11,178 bases of DNA from an uncultured Rhodovulum sp. (GCA_946221765.1 CAMIMK010000076.1:1-11178), one strand, 5' to 3'. Shown: positions 1 to 6,264, counted from the first letter of the stretch. The notes: generated by a model from the sequence alone, not told the origin. Numbers and translations are program-made.

Positions 1-1
1 G

Positions 2-529
2 AACCTGCCGTTCCGCTCGGGCGGCGGGCTCTGCGGCTCGAAGCTGCCGGATGCGCAGGCCGCCTATGAGACGGCGAACACCTTGCAGGCCGCCCTTCTC
101 GGCGGGGTGAACTTCATGCTGCACGCGGCCGGCTGGCTCGAGGGCGGGCTGGTGTCGAGCTACGAGAAATTCGTGCTCGATGCCGACCAGCTCGGCGTGC
201 TGCATTCGCTGGCCGAGGGGATCGACCTCAGCGAGAACGGCCAGGCGCTGTCGGCGATCCGCGAGGTGGGGCCGGGCGGCCATTACCTCGGCTGCCAGCA
301 CACGCAGGACAATTTCAAGACCGCCTTCTGGCGCTCGGAGGTTCTCGACTACCGTCCCTTCGAGACCTGGGCCGAGGATGGCGGCAAGGACAGCGCCGCC
401 CTCGCTTCGGCCCGGGTCAAGAAGCTCCTCGGCGACTATCAGCCCCCCCCGATCGACCCGAGCGTGGCCGAGGCGCTGCAGGCCTATGTGGATGCGCGCA
501 AGGCCTCGGAGCCGGACGCTTTCGGCTGA
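2..529 (+). CDS. Trimethylamine methyltransferase (MttB) family protein, C-terminal part, 5' truncated
   Basis: The reading frame is open from the window edge to a TGA and gives 175 residues with no internal stop. It matches the C-terminal part of the MttB superfamily, corrinoid-dependent methyltransferases that act on methylated amines or betaines. Visible family features are a Gly-rich LPFRSGGGLCGSK stretch near residues 2-14, DAQAAYET, LGGVNFMLHAAGWLEGGL, the SYEKFVLDADQ segment, GPGGHYLG followed by HTQDNF, and a final FETWAEDGGKD region. Archaeal MttB carries pyrrolysine roughly 160 residues before its C terminus. The corresponding part here is at the start of the fragment and has only sense codons, so I infer a non-pyrrolysine homologue of the kind common in bacteria, whose substrate may be a betaine rather than trimethylamine. 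The substrate cannot be read from this fragment. Its cognate corrinoid protein and reactivase are not in the window. It converges on dcd. Confidence 0.85.
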   Translation, partial: NLPFRSGGGLCGSKLPDAQAAYETANTLQAALLGGVNFMLHAAGWLEGGLVSSYEKFVLDADQLGVLHSLAEGIDLSENGQALSAIREVGPGGHYLGCQHTQDNFKTAFWRSEVLDYRPFETWAEDGGKDSAALASARVKKLLGDYQPPPIDPSVAEALQAYVDARKASEPDAFG

Positions 530-539
530 GGCCCGGGCA

Positions 540-575
540 CCGGAAACGGGGGCGTCACCACGTCCCCGTTTCCGG
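540..575. terminator. Bidirectional hairpin terminator between the MttB-family gene and dcd
   Basis: Positions 540-555 pair with 560-575 to give a 16-bp stem with a single G-T wobble (552/563) and a CACC loop. The core CCGGAAACGGGG / CCCCGTTTCCGG is perfect over 12 bp. It sits 11 nt after the stop of the plus-strand gene and 18 nt after the stop of the minus-strand dcd, so it can serve both convergent transcripts. There is no clear T-tract on either side, which is common for GC-rich genomes but leaves termination activity inferred. Confidence 0.65.
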
Positions 576-592
576 AGAGACCCGTCCCTGCC

Positions 593-1654
593 TCAGGCCG
601 TGCGGAAATGCTTGGACAGCTTGAGCCCCTGGCCCTGGTAGTTCGACCCGAGGTCGCGGCCGTAGAGCAGGTCGGGCCGCGCCGCCATCCGCTCGTAGAC
701 GAGCCGCCCGACATCCTGGCCGTCATCGAGCGCGAAGGGCGCCTCGTGGCACCGCACTTCCAGCACCCCGCGCGAGCCGCTGCCGCCGGCGGCGGAATGG
801 CCGAAGCCGGGATCGAAGAAGCCGGCGTAATGCACGCGGAACTCGCCCACCATGGCCAGATAGGGCGCCATCTCGGCCGCATAGTCGGGTGGGACATGGA
901 CCGCCTCGCGGCTGACGAGGATATAGAAGGCGCCGGGATCGAGGATGATCCGGCCGCGGCGCGCCGTCACCGGCTCCCAGAAGTCGGCCGGGTCGTAATG
1001 GCCGATCCGGTCGAGGTCGATGAGGCCGGTATGCGGCTTGGCGCGATAGCCGGCGATGCCGCCCGGGGCCGAGAGGTCGACGGAAAAGCCGAGGCCGCCG
1101 GCGATATGCGCGGGGCCATCGACCAGCCCGACCTCGGCATCGAGCGCGGCGAGGGCCGCGTCGTCGAGCAGCGTCGTCCCGCAGCGGAAGCGCACCTGGT
1201 TCAGGCGCATTCCCGGCCGCACCAGCACGGAGAAGGAGCGCGGCGAGATCTCGGCATAGAGCGGGCCGGCATAGCCCGGCTCGATCCGGTCGAATTCGCT
1301 GCTGCGGTCGGTGATCAGGCGGGTGAAGACATCGAGCCGCCCGGTGGAGCTCTTGGCATTGGCCACGGCCGAAAGGCCGGACGGCAGGTCCAGCCGTTCC
1401 ATCAGCGGCACCAGATAGACGCAGCCCTTCTCCAGGACGGCCCCGCCTTCCAGGTCGATGCGGTGCATCTCGAAATCGGCGAGCCGGTCGGAGACCGTGG
1501 TGCGGCCCGGCAGGAAGGAGGCGCGCACCCGCCAGGCGACCGTGCCGAGGCGGAGGTCGAGACTCGCGGGCTGGATCTGTCCGGGCACCAGCGGCACCTC
1601 CGGGACGATCCAGCCCGCGCCGGCCATCGCGGCGATCTGCTGCGACGGAACCAC
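593..1654 (-). CDS. dcd: dCTP deaminase, two-module alphaproteobacterial type
   Basis: This is 2'-deoxycytidine 5'-triphosphate deaminase, which converts dCTP to dUTP and ammonia and so feeds dTMP synthesis in the cytoplasm. The protein has about 353 residues, near twice the single-domain enzyme, and shows two dUTPase-fold modules. Module one has QPASLDLRLG, the AKSSTGRLDVFTRL motif (the family RSS-type motif), EPGYAGPLYAEIS and LNQVRFRCG. Module two has GEFRVHYAGFFDPGFG and GVLEVRCHEAPFAL. I chose the GTG at 1654 because it starts just before the conserved PSQQI of the family N terminus. The frame continues upstream to another GTG at 1720, but that codon is part of the T-arm of tRNA-Pro and is very unlikely to be used. 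No good Shine-Dalgarno sequence precedes 1654, so the exact start remains uncertain. It lies 38 nt after tRNA-Pro on the same strand and may be co-transcribed with it. Confidence 0.9.
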   Translation of the reverse strand: MVPSQQIAAMAGAGWIVPEVPLVPGQIQPASLDLRLGTVAWRVRASFLPGRTTVSDRLADFEMHRIDLEGGAVLEKGCVYLVPLMERLDLPSGLSAVANAKSSTGRLDVFTRLITDRSSEFDRIEPGYAGPLYAEISPRSFSVLVRPGMRLNQVRFRCGTTLLDDAALAALDAEVGLVDGPAHIAGGLGFSVDLSAPGGIAGYRAKPHTGLIDLDRIGHYDPADFWEPVTARRGRIILDPGAFYILVSREAVHVPPDYAAEMAPYLAMVGEFRVHYAGFFDPGFGHSAAGGSGSRGVLEVRCHEAPFALDDGQDVGRLVYERMAARPDLLYGRDLGSNYQGQGLKLSKHFRTA

Positions 1655-1692
1655 CCCCGGAAGGAGGTCGGTCGCGGCAGAAGGGGAGGGTA

Positions 1693-1769
1693 TGGTCGGG
1701 CTAGCGAGATTCGAACTCACGACCTTTCGACCCCCAGTCGAACGCGCTACCAGACTGCGCTATAGCCCG
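1693..1769 (-). tRNA. tRNA-Pro (anticodon GGG)
   Basis: A complete 77-nt cloverleaf is visible on the minus strand. The acceptor stem CGGGCTA pairs with TAGCCCG, followed by discriminator A and an encoded CCA. The D-arm is GCGC..GCGC with GGTA in the loop. The anticodon stem TTCGA/TCGAA encloses CTGGGGG, so the anticodon is GGG with G37, decoding proline CCC and CCU codons. The T-arm GTGAG/CTCGC encloses TTCGAAT. It lies downstream of merR and upstream of dcd on the same strand. A 3' flank with integrase or att repeats is not seen. Confidence 0.97.
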
Positions 1770-1778
1770 CCGAGCAGC

Positions 1779-1807
1779 GATGTACCGTCGCGGCCGGGGG
1801 AGGGCAA
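1779..1807 (-). promoter_or_regulatory. Possible sigma-70 promoter for tRNA-Pro (and dcd)
   Basis: On the minus strand a TTGCCC (-35-like, 1807-1802) is followed after exactly 17 nt by TACATC (-10-like, 1784-1779). The predicted start is only a few nucleotides before the mature tRNA 5' end at 1769. The -10 match is weak (3 of 6), so the call rests mostly on spacing and position. Confidence 0.35.
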
Positions 1808-1969
1808 GAGGGAAATCCGCTGTGCCGGCAAGGATCTGGCCCGGCGAGGCTGGCAGGGCGGGGCGGCCCTATTCGGGGGACGCTGGGTCCGGCAATCACG
1901 CCGGCCACCTGTCGGCGATGCCCCGCAAGGCACGGCGCGTGCGCGCGCGGGTCCGGCCGGCAGATGGCG

Positions 1970-2668
1970 TCAGGAGTCGCGCGCCATTACCGCGCGCAGG
2001 GCCTTGAGCTGGGCGACGAGGGCCACGAGCGCCAGCCGCCGTTCGGCCGGATCCAGTGGCGCGGCGGGAGCTTCGCTCCCGGGCCGGACATCCTGATCGA
2101 CGCTCATTTCGCTTCCCTCTCCCTCGGCCGCCTCGGCAGGCACCACGACGGCCTCGCCCCCCACCGGCGAAGCCTCCTCGTCCGGCAGCACCTCGGCCCG
2201 CGGCGGCCGCTCGGTGAGGGCCACCCCGTCATGCAGGTCGAAGAGCTCCGGGGCAACCGGCGTGTCGGGATACGGATGCCCGTTGCTTTCCTCGGCCCCG
2301 GCGGTCTCCACCGGGGCTGCCTCCACCGGCAGCTCGATCGGCCGGGCCGGCGCGGCCGCGGTCTCGACCGCGGCGTCCTCCTCCTCGGCATGGCCGTTCA
2401 CGGTGCCGAGGCCGATGACATGGCGGATGCCGCGTTCGCGCAGGATCTTCTGGACGCCCTTGATGGTCATGCCATCGTCGTAGAGCAGGCCCCGGATGCC
2501 GCGGAGCAGGCGCACATCCTCGGGGCGATAGTAGCGCCGCCCGCCCCCGCGCTTGACCGGCTTCACCTGCGTGAAGCGCGTCTCCCAGAACCGCAGGACG
2601 TGCGGGGGAACATCGAGGACGTCCGCCACCTCGCTGATCGTCCGAAAGGCCTCCGGGGATTTCGTCAT
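1970..2668 (-). CDS. MerR-family transcriptional regulator linked to ihfA
   Basis: A 232-residue cytoplasmic DNA-binding protein. Residues about 9-80 form a MerR-type winged helix-turn-helix: RTISEVADVLDVPPHVLRFW (helix-turn-helix), ETRF, then GGGRRYYRPEDVRLLRGI (wing) and a following helix GMTIKGVQKILRERG. The remaining residues (about 90-232) are low-complexity, acidic and rich in Ala, Pro and Glu, with no Cys/His metal site or recognisable effector domain, so this is not a classical metal or drug sensor. A strong AGGAG overlaps the ihfA stop codon and sits 6 nt before the ATG; the gap to ihfA is 9 nt, so the two are almost certainly one transcript. A MerR gene directly after ihfA is a recurrent alphaproteobacterial arrangement as I recall it. 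The targets are unknown to me. The region 1770-1969 after the stop has no gene. Confidence 0.9.
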   Translation of the reverse strand: MTKSPEAFRTISEVADVLDVPPHVLRFWETRFTQVKPVKRGGGRRYYRPEDVRLLRGIRGLLYDDGMTIKGVQKILRERGIRHVIGLGTVNGHAEEEDAAVETAAAPARPIELPVEAAPVETAGAEESNGHPYPDTPVAPELFDLHDGVALTERPPRAEVLPDEEASPVGGEAVVVPAEAAEGEGSEMSVDQDVRPGSEAPAAPLDPAERRLALVALVAQLKALRAVMARDS

Positions 2669-2677
2669 CGCGGGCTC

Positions 2678-2980
2678 CTAGCTCTTGTTGCCGGCGTCCA
2701 CCCGCTCCTTCATGATGTGGGAGGGGCGGAAGGTCAGGACGCGGCGCGGCTCGATCGGGACTTCCTCGCCGGTCTTCGGATTGCGTCCGATCCGGGCCGA
2801 CTTCGAGCGCACGCTGAAGGTGCCGAAGGAGGAGATCTTCACCGTCTCGCCGCGCACGAGGGCGTCCGACATGTAGCGGAGCACCTGCTCGACGAGCTCG
2901 GAGGATTCATTGCGGGACAGGCCCACGGTCCGGAACACCGCTTCGCTGAGTTCCATGCGCGTGAGCGTCTTCTCACTCAT
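2678..2980 (-). CDS. ihfA: Integration host factor subunit alpha
   Basis: A 100-residue member of the HU/IHF family. With IhfB it forms a heterodimer that binds specific sites and bends DNA sharply, acting in recombination, replication and sigma-54 promoter activation. Visible features are the N-terminal helices (LTRMELSEAVFRTVGLSRNESSELVEQVL), the family signature KISSFGTFSVRSK at about 48-60, and the beta-arm tip IGRNPKTGEEVPI, where Pro68 is the residue expected to intercalate into DNA. The arm and C-terminal sequence fit IHF alpha rather than HU. The start is supported by GAGGGG just upstream of the ATG. It is followed by merR and preceded by a 110-bp gap after fabH that contains a plausible promoter. 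Confidence 0.97.
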   Translation of the reverse strand: MSEKTLTRMELSEAVFRTVGLSRNESSELVEQVLRYMSDALVRGETVKISSFGTFSVRSKSARIGRNPKTGEEVPIEPRRVLTFRPSHIMKERVDAGNKS

Positions 2981-3014
2981 TCTGCCCCCCTCGGTTCAGA
3001 GCCTTGTTTACAAG

Positions 3015-3044
3015 ACCTTAGGGTCTAGGGCGAAAGCGAGTCAA
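3015..3044 (-). promoter_or_regulatory. Candidate ihfA-merR promoter
   Basis: In the fabH-ihfA gap the minus strand has TTGACT (3044-3039, 5 of 6 match to TTGACA), then 18 nt, then TAAGGT (3020-3015). The -10-like box is inside a dyad, AGACC-TTAG-GGTCT (3013-3026), and next to a second small dyad, CTTG-TTTA-CAAG (3003-3014). The downstream distance to the ihfA ATG at 2980 is reasonable. This would let ihfA be expressed apart from the upstream lipid genes. No IHF consensus site was evident nearby. Confidence 0.5.
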
Positions 3045-3090
3045 CAACAACGCCCGCCATCGCCTTTCGGCAGGGGCCATTCCTGCGCGC

Positions 3091-4068
3091 CTACCAGCGC
3101 ATGACGGCCGCGCCCCAGGACAGGCCGCCGCCGATTGCCTCCATCAGCACCAGATCGCCGGGCCGGAACCGGCCATCGGCGGCGGCGACGGAGAGGGCGA
3201 GGGGAATCGACGCGGCCGAGGTGTTGCCGTGGTCGCGGACGGTCACCACGACGCGCTCCATCGGGACGCCGAGCTTCTGCGCGGTCATCGTCATGATCCG
3301 CAGGTTGGCCTGATGCGGCACCAGCCAGTCGACATCGGCGGTGGTGAGGCCGGCGCGGGCCAGCGCGGCGCTGCCGGTCTGGGCGAGCTTGATCACCGCG
3401 TGCTTGAAGACTTCCTGGCCCGCCATCCGCACCACGCCGGCGGTGCCGGTGGTGGACGGGCCGCCGTCGACATAGAGGAGATCGGTGAGGCGGCCGTCGG
3501 AATTGAGGTCGCAGGCGAGGATGCCGCGGTCCTGCGCGTCCCCCGCTTCCTCCCGCGCCTCGAGGATGAGGACGCCCGCGCCGTCGCCGAAGAGCACGCA
3601 GGTGCCCCGGTCGGTGAAGTCGAGGATGCGGCTGAAGGTCTCGGCGCCGATCACCATGATTCGCCGCGCCAGCCCGGCGCGCACCAGGGCATCGGCCTGG
3701 GCGAGGGCGAAGACGAAGCCCGCGCAGACCGCCTGCACGTCGAAGGCATAGCCGCCGGTCATGCCGATGGCGGCCTGCACGCGGACGGCCGTCGCCGGGA
3801 AGGTCTGGTCCGGAGTGGCCGTCGCGAGGATCACGGCGTCGATGTCCGCGCCCGTCATCCCCGAGCGGGTGAGGGCGTCCCGCGCCGCGGCGATGGCGAG
3901 GTCCGAGGTCGTCTCGCCCTCGGCGGCGAAATGCCGGCGCTCGATGCCGCTGCGGCTGCGGATCCATTCGTCCGAGGTGTCGAGGGTCGCCTCGAACTCG
4001 GCATTCTCCACGACCCGGGCCGGCAGGTAATGGCCGCAGCCGACGGGAACGGCGCGCAGGGTGGTCAT
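3091..4068 (-). CDS. fabH: Beta-ketoacyl-ACP synthase III
   Basis: A 325-residue FabH that condenses acetyl-CoA (or another short acyl-CoA) with malonyl-ACP to start fatty acid synthesis. All three catalytic residues are visible: Cys115 in VQAVCAGF, His252 in VPHQANLRI, and Asn282 in DHGNTSAAS. Also present are TSDEWIRSRSGIERRHF near the N terminus, GDGAGVLIL at about 161-169 and the C-terminal GGGLSWGAAVMRW. Length is typical of the family. The ATG overlaps the plsX stop as ATGA, with GAGG 8 nt upstream inside plsX, so translation is likely coupled to plsX, whose product supplies acyl-phosphate to the same lipid pathway. No frame damage is seen. Confidence 0.97.
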   Translation of the reverse strand: MTTLRAVPVGCGHYLPARVVENAEFEATLDTSDEWIRSRSGIERRHFAAEGETTSDLAIAAARDALTRSGMTGADIDAVILATATPDQTFPATAVRVQAAIGMTGGYAFDVQAVCAGFVFALAQADALVRAGLARRIMVIGAETFSRILDFTDRGTCVLFGDGAGVLILEAREEAGDAQDRGILACDLNSDGRLTDLLYVDGGPSTTGTAGVVRMAGQEVFKHAVIKLAQTGSAALARAGLTTADVDWLVPHQANLRIMTMTAQKLGVPMERVVVTVRDHGNTSAASIPLALSVAAADGRFRPGDLVLMEAIGGGLSWGAAVMRW

Positions 4069-5231
4069 GCCGGAACCTCGGGCTCGGGGCTGCTGCCGCG
4101 CCCCGGGGCGGGATGCGGATCGGCGTCCTGGTCAGCGTCCTGATCGGCGGGCAGCACGGCGACCCGACGCGCCAGCCGCTCGGTGAAGCCCGAATCCGCG
4201 AGGGTGAAGCCGAGCTTGATGGCGGCGGAAATGCCGGTCGCATCGGCCGAGCCGTGCGACTTGATGACGGTGCCGTTCAGCCCGAGGAACACGCCGCCAT
4301 TCACCCGGCGGGGGTCGATGCGCTTCTGCAGGCGGCGGAGCGAGGTGAGGGCGAAGAGCGCGCCGATCCGCGACAGGATCGAATAGGAGAAGACCTCCTT
4401 CAGCAGACCCCGCACCATTCGCGCGGTGCCCTCGGCGGTCTTGAGGGCGACATTGCCGGTGAAGCCGTCGGTGACGATGACATCCACGCGCTGCGACGGC
4501 ATGTCGCTGCCCTCGACATAGCCGACATATTCGAAATCGCCGGCCGCCGCCGCCTCGGCGATCAGGGCCGCGGCCTCGTGCAGCTCGGTCCGGCCCTTGT
4601 GTTCTTCGGTGCCGACATTCAGCAGGCCGACGCGGGGGCGGGTGAGGCCGAGGGCGTTGCGGGCATAGGAGGTGCCCATGAGCGCGAATTTCACGAGGTC
4701 GCGCGCATCGGCGCGGATGTCGGCGCCGGCGTCGAGCACGACATTGTAGCCGGAGGGATTGAGCGAGGGCCAGAGCACGGCGATGGCCGGGCGGTCGATG
4801 CCCGGCGCCTTGCGCAGGGCGAACATCGACAGCGCCATCAGCGCCCCGGTATTGCCGCAGGAGATGACGACAGGGCTCTCGCCCGACTTCACCGCCTCCA
4901 GCGCGCTCCACATGCTGGTGCCCTGGGCGCGGCGCAGGGCCTTCGACGGCTTGTCGTCCATCGCGATCACGCCATCGGCGTGGCGCACCTCGGTCCGGGC
5001 CTCGAGCTTGCTGCCGGTGCGAATCGTGCGGCGGATCTCCTCGGCATTGCCGTGGAGGATGAAGCGCAGGCGGGTGTTCTTCTGGAGCGACTTGCCCATG
5101 CCCTGGATGACCGCGGCCATGCCCCGGTCCCCGCCCATGGCGTCGATCGACAGCACGACGTCGCCGGTCGCGTCCCCGCGCGGGCCACCTGCCGGCGCCC
5201 CGGGTTCCGACCGGACTGGATCAGCAGCCAT
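4065..5231 (-). CDS. plsX: Phosphate acyltransferase PlsX
   Basis: A 388-residue peripheral membrane enzyme that turns acyl-ACP and phosphate into acyl-phosphate, the acyl donor for PlsY in phospholipid synthesis. Diagnostic motifs are SIDAMGGD (28-35), SCGNTGALM (124-132), GLLNVGTEEHKG (202-213), VTDGFTGNVALK (253-264) and a C-terminal VNGGVFLGLNGTVIKSHGSAD. The first ~25 residues and the last ~25 residues are extra relative to the core and look disordered. The tail contains a short repeat (DQDADQDAD) encoded by a 12-nt tandem repeat. The ATG at 5231 lies 26 nt after the rpmF stop and is preceded by a G-rich run. An alternative GTG close to the SIDAMGGD motif has no ribosome site, so I prefer the ATG. 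The gene overlaps fabH by 4 nt. Confidence 0.97.
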   Translation of the reverse strand: MAADPVRSEPGAPAGGPRGDATGDVVLSIDAMGGDRGMAAVIQGMGKSLQKNTRLRFILHGNAEEIRRTIRTGSKLEARTEVRHADGVIAMDDKPSKALRRAQGTSMWSALEAVKSGESPVVISCGNTGALMALSMFALRKAPGIDRPAIAVLWPSLNPSGYNVVLDAGADIRADARDLVKFALMGTSYARNALGLTRPRVGLLNVGTEEHKGRTELHEAAALIAEAAAAGDFEYVGYVEGSDMPSQRVDVIVTDGFTGNVALKTAEGTARMVRGLLKEVFSYSILSRIGALFALTSLRRLQKRIDPRRVNGGVFLGLNGTVIKSHGSADATGISAAIKLGFTLADSGFTERLARRVAVLPADQDADQDADPHPAPGRGSSPEPEVPA

Positions 5232-5257
5232 GCCGGCCCCCCGCGCGCCGGAAACCG

Positions 5258-5464
5258 TCAGGCGGCTTCGTCGTCGAGATCGACTTCCTCGACGCGTGCG
5301 ACGATCTCGCGGCCGTCATAATGGCCGCAGGCGCCGCAGACATGGTGCGGACGGCGCAGTTCGCCACAGTTCGAGCATTCGTTGGGGTTCGCCGCAACCA
5401 GCCCGTCGTGGGACCGGCGCATGCCGCGCTTGGAGCGCGTGACCTTGCTCTTGGGGACAGCCAT
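5258..5464 (-). CDS. rpmF: 50S ribosomal protein L32
   Basis: A 68-residue ribosomal protein with the L32 N terminus MAVPKSKVTRSKRGMRRSHD and a four-cysteine zinc ribbon: Cys30-Cys33 (CSNC) and Cys43-Cys46 (CGAC). The C-terminal extension EEVDLDDEAA is acidic. This is the four-cysteine, zinc-binding form. A GAGG 7 nt before the ATG supports the start. It follows yceD after 173 bp and precedes plsX by 26 bp, the conserved yceD-rpmF-plsX-fabH order known from many proteobacteria. Confidence 0.98.
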   Translation of the reverse strand: MAVPKSKVTRSKRGMRRSHDGLVAANPNECSNCGELRRPHHVCGACGHYDGREIVARVEEVDLDDEAA

Positions 5465-5590
5465 GTTTCGACCTCGATCTCAGCGGGCGCTCTGCCCGGT
5501 GCAACAGCAGCCCGCCCGTCGAGACGGATGCTCCGGGCGCGCCCCACGCGCCTTGAAACCCTCTCCGACGAGCCGGTAAATGAGCCGCGG

Positions 5591-5618
5591 AAAATAGCGA
5601 TTGCGCGTATATCCGCAA
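5591..5618 (-). promoter_or_regulatory. Possible promoter for rpmF-plsX-fabH
   Basis: In the yceD-rpmF gap the minus strand shows TTGCGG (5618-5613), 16 nt, then TATTTT (5596-5591), the most AT-rich stretch of this gap. The remaining leader to the rpmF ATG is about 120 nt. The -35 match is weak, so this is tentative; rpmF could also be read from upstream of yceD. Confidence 0.3.
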
Positions 5619-5637
5619 GCCCTGAAATCATGCTTTT

Positions 5638-6210
5638 TCACGAGCTGTTGCCGAGTTTGTCGCGCAGGGCCGCCAGCGCGGCGAAGGGCCGCGGTGCGGG
5701 CTCCTCGTCGGCGGCTGCATCCGTGTCCGGGGTGGCCGACAGCCCGGCATCCGTCTTGCGCGGATAGTCGGGCAGGGCGAGCGCGAGGGCCTCGGTCGCG
5801 ACGAGCCCTAGGTCGATCCGCGGGCCGAGCGGCTCGACCTCGTCGTCCTCGTCGAGGGAGACGACGACGCCCGCCGCCTCCGCGGCAAGGGCGCGGCCCG
5901 GCAGGAAGCGGCGGCGGACCTGCGTGTCGATCCGGGTCGTCACCGGCTCCAGCGAGACGACGCAGGTCTGGACCACGGTGGCGCCGAGCTTGCCCTCGAG
6001 GCCCCATCCGCTGCCCGGAAGCGGCGACAGCCGGCCCTGGAAGCGCATCTTGCGCACCGACCGCGCGCCCATCAGCCGCGCGAGCGCCTCGGCCTCGGCG
6101 GCCTCGGGGGCGATGTCGAACACGAAGTCCTCGGCCTCGGGCAGGGCGCGCAGCTCGAGAACGCGGGCAAAGTCGGGATTGTCGGGAGCCTGGCGGCTGA
6201 GGTCGGGCAC
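5638..6210 (-). CDS. yceD: YceD/DUF177 family 23S rRNA accumulation protein
   Basis: A 190-residue protein of the YceD (DUF177) family, needed in bacteria for normal large-subunit rRNA accumulation. The family hallmark TCVVSLEPV is visible, with Cys83 in a C-x-x-x-LEP context, preceded by LEGKLGATVVQ and followed by a long hydrophilic acidic section (SLDEDDEVEPLGPRIDLGLVATEALALALPDYPR). The C-terminal part ends in FAALAALRDKLGNSS, as in relatives. The frame extends upstream to 6411, but I start at GTG 6210 because GGGAGG lies 7 nt before it and the preceding 67 residues look non-coding and would overlap the divergent bamE. It is followed by rpmF, a long-known partner gene. Confidence 0.87.
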   Translation of the reverse strand: MPDLSRQAPDNPDFARVLELRALPEAEDFVFDIAPEAAEAEALARLMGARSVRKMRFQGRLSPLPGSGWGLEGKLGATVVQTCVVSLEPVTTRIDTQVRRRFLPGRALAAEAAGVVVSLDEDDEVEPLGPRIDLGLVATEALALALPDYPRKTDAGLSATPDTDAAADEEPAPRPFAALAALRDKLGNSS

Positions 6211-6217
6211 GGATCTG

Positions 6218-6223
6218 CCTCCC
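6218..6223 (-). promoter_or_regulatory. Ribosome binding site fixing the yceD GTG start
   Basis: GGGAGG on the minus strand ends 7 nt before the GTG at 6210. It is the best Shine-Dalgarno sequence in the region and decides the start against the much longer upstream extension of the frame. Confidence 0.75.
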
Positions 6224-6249
6224 GTCCTGGCGCTGGAGCAAATCGCCCC

Positions 6250-6264
6250 AAGTTCCTTGAACTT
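6250..6264. promoter_or_regulatory. Perfect palindrome in the yceD-bamE divergent region, possible operator
   Basis: AAGTTC-CTT-GAACTT is a perfect 6-bp inverted repeat with a 3-nt centre. It lies nearly midway between the divergent starts of yceD (6210) and bamE (6320). It overlaps TTGAAC (6257-6262), which could act as a -35 for bamE with TAGGTG 17 nt downstream (6280-6285). The regulator is unknown. Confidence 0.4.

Noticed and set aside
1718..1720. GTG as the dcd start
   Set aside because: It is within the T-stem of tRNA-Pro on the same strand, and the 22 residues it would add lack similarity to the family N terminus.
608..1765. A plus-strand frame of 385 codons opposite dcd and tRNA-Pro, and similar frames opposite merR, fabH and plsX
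   Set aside because: All are antisense to well-recognised genes, lack ribosome sites and show no recognisable domains.
1693..1769. tRNA-Pro as an integration site for a genomic island
   Set aside because: No integrase, direct repeat of the tRNA 3' end, or composition change is seen on either side; the neighbours are core genes.
1770..1969. A hidden small gene in the merR-tRNA gap
   Set aside because: The frames there have no ribosome site and Arg/Gly-rich translations; only a possible promoter and a weak dyad (1889-1904) are present.
6252..6262. A LexA (SOS) box in GTTCCTTGAAC
   Set aside because: The alphaproteobacterial LexA site is a direct repeat, GTTC-N7-GTTC; here the halves are inverted with a 3-nt spacer.
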